Part shown: in pieces, positions 21,427-25,407 of the stretch
How positions within the stretch are numbered: position 1 is the stretch's first letter
Layout: every line of letters begins with the position of its first letter
Source: a virus
Strand: one strand, 5' to 3'
DNA: 25,407 nucleotides
Virus record (IMG/VR): IMGVR_UViG_3300046028_003137
Coordinates: 1 to 25,407 of that record
The notes under the pieces: model-generated
Told to the model about the DNA's origin: nothing
Database searches by the model: none
What the model saw: the letters and a program-made list of their open reading frames with translations, nothing else
Program-made: the position numbers and the translations under genes

Positions 21427-22026
21427 TTACTTAAATTTAGATTTTAATTCTTTCGCTAATAAAACAACTGGCATAAATGCTTGTTCAACTTTCGTTAACT
21501 TATTCCATTTGTCCGTTAAATCTTCAATACTAGATGCTGTGATTATCTTAGCCTTTGCAGTTTCGATTTGTTCTGATAGTGTAATTGGCGCAGATTTCTT
21601 TAAATCAGGATTATCAATGTCATCTTCATCTGTAGCGATATGAAAGTATTTTAATAAAAAATATCTTTCACCATAAGTAAGTGCAGAACCTACTCCTTTG
21701 TCCCAATCATTCTGCCCATTGGCCCCAAATAAATTTTCATCACGTTCGCCAGTTGCAGTATCTATCCAAGTAAATTTCATCATTACTTTTGAATTTATTT
21801 CAGATTTACTCCCATTTCGAGTTTGATAATCATGACGAACATTATCTATTGATAGTATTTCAGGCTTTAAAATTAAACCTAATTCGTTCATTATTGGTTT
21901 AATATGTTCTAATACTTTATTGCCAGTAACATACTCAAAATTATTTCCTTTTTTATCTTTTCCTAATCCACTAATTTTTTGCTGAATGGTTAGTAATTTT
22001 TGATATATATTTAATGTTTTTTCCAT
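21427..22026 (-). CDS. ERF family single-strand DNA annealing protein, 199 aa
   Basis: The ERF domain is visible in order: IQQKISGLGKDKKGNNFEYV (14-33), GNKVLEHIKPIMNELGLIL (35-53), a beta stretch with FTWIDTATGER, then WDKGVGSALTYGERYFLLKY (108-127) and DEDDID (133-138). The 'GsAlTYgeRY' motif is characteristic of this family. The protein anneals complementary ssDNA in phage recombination and genome circularisation. It is followed by a helical tail (about 145-199) that could mediate protein partners. It starts 1 bp after the stop of the preceding 103-aa gene, in the operon driven by the promoter at 22436-22443. Confidence 0.9.
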   Translation of the reverse strand: MEKTLNIYQKLLTIQQKISGLGKDKKGNNFEYVTGNKVLEHIKPIMNELGLILKPEILSIDNVRHDYQTRNGSKSEINSKVMMKFTWIDTATGERDENLFGANGQNDWDKGVGSALTYGERYFLLKYFHIATDEDDIDNPDLKKSAPITLSEQIETAKAKIITASSIEDLTDKWNKLTKVEQAFMPVVLLAKELKSKFK

Positions 22027-22027
22027 G

Positions 22028-22339
22028 TTATAAATAGTTTAAAGTTTTTAAATGAATGTCTGATAAAATATCTGTAATATCACTAACTACTCCGCTGATA
22101 GTGTCTTTCTCATAGATCTTGATCCAGTTTTCTTCAAGCTCTGAATCAATGTCCCATTTACTTGAAACCGTTAATTTGTAAGTAAAAATAATTTTACAAC
22201 CTACAACGTAATGACTGCCAGTGAATATCTCATATCTTACTGTCATCTGTTTGTCCGCTGGAATGCGTCCGTTTGTTAGCTCATAGAACTCGATTGTAGT
22301 GTCTACAAGTCCTCTTAAATAATCTGTGTTTATTTCCAT
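22028..22339 (-). CDS. Hypothetical protein, 103 aa
   Basis: First gene of the recombination operon; its start lies only 11 bp after the T run of the kissing-loop leader B, so terminator formation could also block the start region. The sequence begins MEINTDYLRGLVDTTIEFYE and contains a beta-rich central part (VRYEIFTGSHYVVGCKIIFT) and an acidic, helical end (SDITDILSDIHLKTLNYL). No known family was recognised. The next gene, ERF, follows after 1 bp, so a helper role in recombination is possible but unproven. Confidence 0.7.
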   Translation of the reverse strand: MEINTDYLRGLVDTTIEFYELTNGRIPADKQMTVRYEIFTGSHYVVGCKIIFTYKLTVSSKWDIDSELEENWIKIYEKDTISGVVSDITDILSDIHLKTLNYL

Positions 22340-22350
22340 AATGTTAAATA

Positions 22351-22431
22351 AAAAAGCCCTTGATTAGATGTGAGAGAGTCTAACCAAAGGCTTTAATGTT
22401 TAATGTTTTACGTTTGTCGCTCTCACCCGAC
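22351..22431 (-). ncRNA. Kissing-loop leader RNA, copy B (before the ERF operon)
   Basis: Minus strand: hairpin 1 GTCG-GGTGAGAG-CGAC (22416-22431), linker with AAAACATTAA, then a 16-bp terminator stem (22353-22368 with 22379-22394) followed by six T residues. Two C-A mismatches on plus become G-U wobbles in the minus RNA. The terminator loop CTCTCTCACA contains CTCTCAC, the exact complement of GTGAGAG in loop 1 (7 bp). This is the clearest copy of the family. Confidence 0.75.
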
Positions 22432-22435
22432 GTTG

Positions 22436-22443
22436 CAAATTTA
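22436..22443 (-). promoter_or_regulatory. Promoter -7 box TAAATTTG of the ERF operon
   Basis: Exact TAnnTTTG match on the minus strand, 4 bp before hairpin 1 of leader B. A TTG (22466-22468 on plus as CAA) lies 22 nt upstream and could serve as the -33 element. The box is just beyond the stop codon of the 92-aa gene. Confidence 0.7.
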
Positions 22444-22479
22444 CAAATAATTATTTTAAAATGGACAATTTTTTCTCAT

Positions 22480-22758
22480 TTAGTGGCTTTCGTTTGGTGA
22501 TGGTAAATCTGCCGAAAATCTTTTTGCACAATCTACATATCCACGATTATATTCTCTTTCTCTAACAGCTTCTAATATTTCAGCTAAATCGTCTAAAGTA
22601 TCATCAACGGTACATCCAAATTTTCCTCTTGTTTGTAATTCTTTTTCTAATAGTTCTCTCATTTTATTTAGGTTATTTAATTTATCATTTAATTCTTTTC
22701 TCATTAATTTATGTAATTTTTCAGAAGCAACTTGTATGTAAAATGTTTTATCTATCAA
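22480..22758 (-). CDS. Small helical protein, up to 92 aa
   Basis: The frame can start at a TTG (22758) that directly abuts the 3' arm of the structured RNA at 22759-22867, or at the ATG at 22704 (74 aa, MRKELNDKLNNLNKMRELLE). The sequence is a charged helical protein with EKLHKLMRKELNDKLNNLNK and a C-terminal DDTLDDLAEILEAVREREYN. It is the last gene of the unit that starts at leader C, and it ends about 36 bp upstream of the next promoter box. No family was recognised. I slightly favour the ATG start because the TTG start has no room for a ribosome site outside the stem. Confidence 0.6.
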   Translation of the reverse strand: MIDKTFYIQVASEKLHKLMRKELNDKLNNLNKMRELLEKELQTRGKFGCTVDDTLDDLAEILEAVREREYNRGYVDCAKRFSADLPSPNESH

Positions 22759-22867
22759 GGTATAAAAAGAAATGTGGCTTGCACCGCCCGTAGCAGGGTT
22801 TGTTCTGTTGCGTCACAGAATTGACAGAGGTGCAACTTATTCCCCCATACCACACTTCTTTTATACC
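22759..22867 (-). ncRNA. GC-rich structured RNA with a long closing stem (candidate)
   Basis: Arms of 19 and 18 nt (22759-22777 and 22850-22867) form a closing stem with one bulged base and one G-U wobble that exists only in minus-strand RNA. Inside lie a 7-bp stem TTGCACC/GGTGCAA (22829-22835 with 22779-22785), a 6-bp hairpin TTCTGT-GACGCA-ACAGAA (22803-22820) and a small CCC-TGCTAC-GGG hairpin (22787-22798). The core is clearly richer in G and C than its AT-rich surroundings, which is a typical sign of functional RNA. It is not a tRNA. Confidence 0.65.
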
Positions 22868-22888
22868 CATATCGTTAGGTGCAATAAT

Positions 22889-23188
22889 TTAATCTTTTAC
22901 AAAAATTCCGTTAATTGTTTTGCCTTTTCTTTCTTTAATTACGTTGTATGCTAATTCTATACATTCAAAAAAATCATACCCTAATTGATTTGATAATATT
23001 ATCATCACGATTCCTATATCACCTAATGCATCTTTTATTTCAATTTCATTTTTTGAAATCATAGAGTTATACAATTCATTAGTTTCTTCTAATAATTTTC
23101 CAAATTGTTTAAGAGCGTTTTCTTTATGACATAAATTCCTATCATTTGCCCATTCTAATACAATTTTTGTTATTTCATTTTTTTCCAT
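22889..23188 (-). CDS. MazG-like nucleotide pyrophosphohydrolase, 99 aa
   Basis: The sequence fits a short MazG-like all-alpha NTP pyrophosphatase: VLEWANDRNLCHKENALKQF (10-29), GKLLEETNELYNSM with the metal-binding EExxE (Glu34, Glu35, Glu38), then EIEIKDALGDIGIVMIILSN with DALGD (53-57, Asp57). It ends with AYNVIKERKGKTINGIFVKD. Such phage enzymes may clear (p)ppGpp or non-canonical dNTPs, or keep up the nucleotide supply during infection. The start overlaps the HNH endonuclease stop by 14 bp. The gene is followed by the structured RNA at 22759-22867. Confidence 0.88.
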   Translation of the reverse strand: MEKNEITKIVLEWANDRNLCHKENALKQFGKLLEETNELYNSMISKNEIEIKDALGDIGIVMIILSNQLGYDFFECIELAYNVIKERKGKTINGIFVKD

Positions 23189-23735
23189 TGTAATTAATTT
23201 TTTTATGTCTTAATTTAATATTAATCATTTCATTTAAAGTATAATCTTTATTATATCTTAAAAGTAAACAACTATATGATATATTATATTTTTTAGATAA
23301 TTCTTTTAAAGAATATTTTATTCCATTTTCAAAAACATAATTTTTTGTAGCTGAATCTAATGTTTTTATTAATAAATTATTTTTTAAAGCATGTTTCATA
23401 TTTTCAGACCTTGTAATCAATTCTAAATTTTCAATAAAATTATTTTTTTTATTACAGTCTATATGATTTATATCTAATTTATTATTATAATCATTTTTAA
23501 AATTAGAATATACTAATATATGTGCTAAATATCTTTTTCTTATACAATTTTTATAAATATCATAATATATGTACCCATTTCTATTAATACTTTTAGATTG
23601 AATTTTACCTTTAAATAATCTTTTAGTTTTATTTGGATAGATTATATATCTATCTAAACTTTTTAAATTTCCATAATTACTGATTTGATAAAAACCTTCA
23701 TAGTTTTTTACATCTAACCAAATTTCATTTTCCAT
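23175..23735 (-). CDS. NUMOD4 / HNH homing endonuclease, 186 aa
   Basis: From the ATG at 23735 the protein starts MENEIWLDVKNYEGFYQISN, a NUMOD4 DNA-binding motif. The HNH core follows with LAHILVYSNF and DINHIDCNKKNNFIENLELI (His, His, Asp and Asn at residues about 72, 91, 93 and 99 from this start). The end (about 140-175) has an HTH-like NUMOD segment, GIKYSLKELSKKYNISYSCL. An upstream ATG at 23759 falls inside the stem of leader C and is less likely. The gene is markedly more AT-rich than its neighbours, which points to a recent free-standing mobile endonuclease inserted between leader C and the MazG gene. It overlaps the MazG gene by 14 bp. Confidence 0.9.
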   Translation of the reverse strand: MENEIWLDVKNYEGFYQISNYGNLKSLDRYIIYPNKTKRLFKGKIQSKSINRNGYIYYDIYKNCIRKRYLAHILVYSNFKNDYNNKLDINHIDCNKKNNFIENLELITRSENMKHALKNNLLIKTLDSATKNYVFENGIKYSLKELSKKYNISYSCLLLRYNKDYTLNEMINIKLRHKKINYNGKK

Positions 23736-23739
23736 AATT

Positions 23740-23838
23740 AAAATACCAATCCAATACAAAGGCTTATCCGACTGCTAAGTGTTAGCAAATGGCAATGTAA
23801 AGGATTGGATTTAATTAATGTTTTCATGTCGAATAAGC
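23740..23838 (-). ncRNA. Kissing-loop leader RNA, copy C (before the HNH/MazG unit)
   Basis: On the minus strand GCTTATTCGAC (23828-23838) is followed by a linker with AAAACATTAA and a terminator-like stem AATCCAAT/ATTGGATT (23748-23755 with 23804-23811). Its loop holds a 6-bp hairpin (23773-23787) and GTCGGATAAGC (23762-23772). The latter pairs with the 5' segment over 11 positions with one U-G wobble, present only in minus RNA. The tail TATTTTAATT is only partly T-rich, so termination may be weak. Confidence 0.6.
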
Positions 23839-23842
23839 GAAG

Positions 23843-23850
23843 TAAATTTA
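23843..23850 (-). promoter_or_regulatory. Degenerate promoter -7 box of leader C
   Basis: TAAATTTA on the minus strand, one base off TAnnTTTG, placed 4 bp before the 5' pairing segment, which is the same spacing as in copies A and B. Upstream DNA (23850-23888) is nearly pure A and T. No -33 box was found. Confidence 0.4.
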
Positions 23851-23888
23851 ATAAAAAATATTAATATATAAAAATAATTTTTAATATT

Positions 23889-24137
23889 TTACCAAGGCAA
23901 ATCGTTATCCGCTAAATCCTGAGCAGTATTTTGATTAATAATTTCTTGGCTAACTGGCTTCACATACGGCTCTTGGAACGATGCACTAAAATACTTTGTA
24001 CCTGTTTTGCTTTCTTTTACCCATAATGACACTTCCATATCTTTGCCATTTACGTTTACTTTGCCTCGGTATGAAGGCTGGTTACCTGTTGCTTTTTCGT
24101 TACGAAATATTGCTCCTGAATTGTTCTTAATTTCCAT
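23889..24137 (-). CDS. Small SSB-like protein with acidic tip, 82 aa
   Basis: The N-terminal part (MEIKNNSGAIFRNEKATGNQ, then PSYRGKVNVNGKDMEVSLWV and GTKYFSASFQEP) has the beta-strand pattern of DUF736-like or OB-fold small DNA-binding proteins. I recall it as a common short gene of Bacteroidota phages. The C-terminus ADNDLPW ends in an acidic-hydrophobic tip like the DDIPF tail that SSB uses to recruit partners. A single-strand DNA binding or SSB mimic role is inference. It starts 5 bp after the previous gene's stop. Confidence 0.65.
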   Translation of the reverse strand: MEIKNNSGAIFRNEKATGNQPSYRGKVNVNGKDMEVSLWVKESKTGTKYFSASFQEPYVKPVSQEIINQNTAQDLADNDLPW

Positions 24138-24142
24138 TTTGT

Positions 24143-24499
24143 TTAAATTTTATAAGTTAATAATAGTTTATGTATTTGTTTGTGTTCTTCGATTATTGCG
24201 TCTTTTTCTCGCTGTCTTAATATTTGAAAGTCTAATGGACTGTTTATCAAATCTGTTAAACCTTTGAAATATTGCCGCATCTGATAGCTATCATAATCAG
24301 CTTTTTCTCCTATTGTGTTTGGTTGTTCAGCGTTTAACAAACCCTTAAGATAGTCAAATTGTTCTAAAGATATGTTGTATCTTGATATATATTTATCCTG
24401 TCTTTTTATCTTTTCTGAAAAATTTAATCTACTTTCAACTGATAGGCTTCTATACAAATGATAAAATTCTTTAGGCTCAATAGTTTTATAATCTTTCAT
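24143..24499 (-). CDS. Hypothetical protein, 118 aa
   Basis: A charged helical protein starting MKDYKTIEPKEFYHLYRSLS with Tyr/Arg/Asp-rich segments (DYDSYQMRQYFKGLTDLINS) and a C-terminal helix REKDAIIEEHKQIHKLLL. The start is coupled to the RMF-like gene by an ATGA overlap. No family was recognised. It precedes the SSB-like gene by 5 bp, in a run of early genes. Confidence 0.65.
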   Translation of the reverse strand: MKDYKTIEPKEFYHLYRSLSVESRLNFSEKIKRQDKYISRYNISLEQFDYLKGLLNAEQPNTIGEKADYDSYQMRQYFKGLTDLINSPLDFQILRQREKDAIIEEHKQIHKLLLTYKI

Positions 24500-24651
24500 A
24501 TTCCGTTAAAATTTGTGTTATATCCCCTATTCCATAGTAGCCAATAATCACTGCCTTTCTCGTAAGGATTTTCTATTTTGATATTTTTTTCGCATTGAAT
24601 ATCCCAAGCTCTCGAGCCTTGTTTAATTATTTCCCATTCTTGCTCCGTCAT
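24496..24651 (-). CDS. RMF-like small protein, 51 aa
   Basis: The ORF reads MTEQEWEIIKQGSRAWDIQC and ends with NPYEKGSDYWLLWNRGYNTN. The spacing 'eG..A.......i.NPy......y.lW.rGy' is like ribosome modulation factor and CrpP-type proteins, where a GxxA...NPY...WxxG core is kept. Phage copies could affect host ribosomes or enzymes, but this is inference from a short pattern. It overlaps the preceding 56-aa gene by 29 bp and the next by ATGA. The tight coupling supports expression. Confidence 0.6.
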   Translation of the reverse strand: MTEQEWEIIKQGSRAWDIQCEKNIKIENPYEKGSDYWLLWNRGYNTNFNGI

Positions 24652-24793
24652 TTTGTTTTAATTTAGCTTCAATTACACGTTTTAGTAACTCTTCGTTAAA
24701 TGTTGATCTAACTTGGTTTTCAACATTTTTGTTTAGCCAAAATCTTTTAATGGCTTCATTGTTAAAGTTTAGAGGAAAAATACTAGTACACAT
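24623..24793 (-). CDS. Small basic helical protein, 56 aa
   Basis: ATG 24793 opens MCTSIFPLNFNNEAIKRFWL, with NVENQVRSTFNEELLKRVIE as its centre, and stops at 24623. Single-domain proteins with 'f...R..FNeelLkrvie' are frequent in phage early regions; the function is unknown. It overlaps the 31-aa ORF before it by 25 bp and the RMF-like gene by 29 bp. Confidence 0.55.
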   Translation of the reverse strand: MCTSIFPLNFNNEAIKRFWLNKNVENQVRSTFNEELLKRVIEAKLKQNDGARMGNN

Positions 24794-24864
24794 AGTATGA
24801 AAGTTAAATCGGTTAATATTCTTTTAGCTAGTGGGCTTAATTCGTCGTTTAGTTCGTTTTCCAT
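24769..24864 (-). CDS. Very small membrane peptide, 31 aa
   Basis: ATG 24864 gives MENELNDELSPLAKRILTDL followed by the hydrophobic stretch TFILCVLVFFL up to the stop. One short transmembrane helix with an acidic N-terminus is predicted. Its start is preceded by AAATAGAAATC, the same leader found before two other genes, which favours real translation. Phages use small membrane peptides as early host-takeover or superinfection-exclusion factors, but no function can be assigned here. Confidence 0.5.
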   Translation of the reverse strand: MENELNDELSPLAKRILTDLTFILCVLVFFL

Positions 24865-24869
24865 GATTT

Positions 24870-25004
24870 CTATTTTTTAAGTTTTGGTTTTTCTTCGAGT
24901 AACATTTGAATAAATACTTTGAATGTGCTTCCGTTGGCTTTGGCAATGTCAGACCAGTAGGCAATGGTTTCGGGGGTTAAGTGTATTAATTTTGCTTTCT
25001 TCAT
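24870..25004 (-). CDS. Ribbon-helix-helix-like small protein, 44 aa
   Basis: The sequence MKKAKLIHLTPETIAYWSDI then AKANGSTFKVFIQMLLEEKP fits a ribbon-helix-helix fold: a short strand (AKLIHLT), helix 1 (PETIAYWSDIAKANG) and helix 2 (STFKVFIQMLLEE). Such small phage proteins often act as transcription repressors of early genes. It overlaps the start of the 46-aa gene's stop by 4 bp (ATGA) and ends 5 bp before the 31-aa gene. DNA binding is inferred from the pattern. Confidence 0.65.
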   Translation of the reverse strand: MKKAKLIHLTPETIAYWSDIAKANGSTFKVFIQMLLEEKPKLKK

Positions 25005-25141
25005 ATTATGTCTAGTATTATATAGTTTGAATTTTTATATTCTTTCAATCTGTTGCTATTTGTAACCGTTGTAACAAATTCACCGTCTTTCGTAAATACT
25101 ACTTTTATTACTGTGTGATTTTCGTAGTTATATTTGCTCAT
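25001..25141 (-). CDS. Small protein, 46 aa
   Basis: ATG 25141 gives MSKYNYENHTVIKVVFTKDG, then EFVTTVTNSNRLKEYKNSNY and IILDII before the TGA at 25001. The frame shows a beta-hairpin-like pattern, and its start overlaps the 64-aa gene stop by 14 bp and its end overlaps the RHH-like gene by 4 bp. No family was recognised. Confidence 0.6.
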   Translation of the reverse strand: MSKYNYENHTVIKVVFTKDGEFVTTVTNSNRLKEYKNSNYIILDII

Positions 25142-25322
25142 GGTTAGCTTGTATTATTCTATATCTTAATAAATTGATTGCTTTTTTATAACCTCTTTCT
25201 TGAGAGTTAATTAAGTCATAAGTTGGTGCATCTGTAAAATGCATTGAGATTTCTTTGCCGTAATGGTTAGTGATTGCTTTCCATTGTCCGTAACCTGTTT
25301 GTTTAAAATTTACTGTTTTCAT
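25128..25322 (-). CDS. Hypothetical protein, 64 aa
   Basis: MKTVNFKQTGYGQWKAITNH, then YGKEISMHFTDAPTYDLINS and QERGYKKAINLLRYRIIQAN. The sequence looks like a small beta-alpha protein and is similar in style to other short phage early proteins. The start follows the shared leader AAATAGAAATC. It is coupled to the next gene by a 14-bp overlap. Function unknown. Confidence 0.65.
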   Translation of the reverse strand: MKTVNFKQTGYGQWKAITNHYGKEISMHFTDAPTYDLINSQERGYKKAINLLRYRIIQANHEQI

Positions 25323-25348
25323 GATTTCTATTTTTTACTTGTTATTTA

Positions 25349-25407
25349 TTATACCATTGCCATATAAGCTGTACCTTCATATTTTGCTCTCAAAGCATTT
25401 GTTACTT
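25349..25407 (-). CDS. 3' end of a gene cut by the right window edge
   Basis: A frame enters from the right edge and reads VTNALRAKYEGTAYMAMV before two consecutive TAA stops (25346-25351). Only 18 residues are visible. The sequence is coherent coding (helical, 'LrAKYEG') and the gap to the next start is 26 bp with the shared AAATAGAAATC leader. Product unknown. Confidence 0.55.
   Translation of the reverse strand, partial: VTNALRAKYEGTAYMAMV

Noticed and set aside
22779-22835. tRNA gene in the TTGCACC/GGTGCAA stem region
   Set aside because: There is no T-loop, no anticodon arm of the right size, and too few bases between the arms. The closing stem is also far too long.
22772-22954. Plus-strand 60-codon ORF over the structured RNA
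   Set aside because: It overlaps the inverted repeats and the end of the MazG gene on the other strand. The G-U wobble evidence favours a minus-strand RNA, and the protein has no sensible features.
23736-23759. Upstream ATG at 23759 as start of the HNH endonuclease
   Set aside because: It lies inside the leader C stem, and the extra eight residues come before the NUMOD4 motif, which begins naturally at the second Met.

Overview
The window is most likely part of a dsDNA tailed phage (or prophage) of a Bacteroidota host, probably a flavobacterium. It is AT-rich, and every supported gene lies on the minus strand, so transcription runs from the right end to the left end. Several intergenic gaps carry the Bacteroidota-type -7 promoter box TAnnTTTG, and start codons are preceded by A-rich stretches instead of Shine-Dalgarno sites. 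A tape-measure protein, a tail assembly chaperone pair and a gp10-like tail completion protein, with no sheath gene, point to a siphovirus morphology. No integrase, repressor, holin or endolysin was found in the window.

Reading in the direction of transcription: (1) 25.4-23.9 kb holds a run of very small early genes (a helix-rich 44-aa protein resembling ribbon-helix-helix proteins, a 31-aa membrane peptide, an RMF-like 51-aa protein, an 82-aa protein with an SSB-like acidic tail). (2) 23.8-22.5 kb has a NUMOD4/HNH homing endonuclease, a MazG-like pyrophosphohydrolase, a GC-rich structured RNA and a small coiled-coil protein. (3) 22.4-18.3 kb is a recombination and DNA-modification unit: ERF annealing protein, ParB-fold protein, Gp157 family protein, an orphan DNA methyltransferase, a DUF3310-like protein and small unknowns. 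(4) 18.2-14.0 kb is the replication unit: DUF1376-like replication initiator or helicase loader, T7 gp4-type primase-helicase, VRR-NUC nuclease, a sigma-like factor and two small proteins. (5) 13.8 kb to the left edge is the late region: small and large terminase, tail chaperone with a probable -1 frameshift, gp10-like protein, tail tip and fibre proteins, tape measure, XkdF-type protease, scaffold, major capsid protein, probable tail tube protein, and finally the start of the portal gene, cut by the window edge.

The most unusual signal is non-coding. Three early transcription units (starting near 23.84, 22.44 and 18.19 kb) each begin with the same kind of leader. A promoter-like box is followed 4-5 nt later by a segment whose 7-11 bases are complementary to the loop of a terminator-like hairpin about 50 nt downstream. 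The complementary sequences differ completely between copies while the pairing is kept, and imperfect pairs become G-U wobbles only in the minus-strand RNA. This suggests a phage-encoded family of kissing-loop attenuator or small RNAs that gate the early operons. Two further structured RNAs, at 22759-22867 and 14709-14819, are unrelated to that family; the second lies directly before the sigma-like gene.
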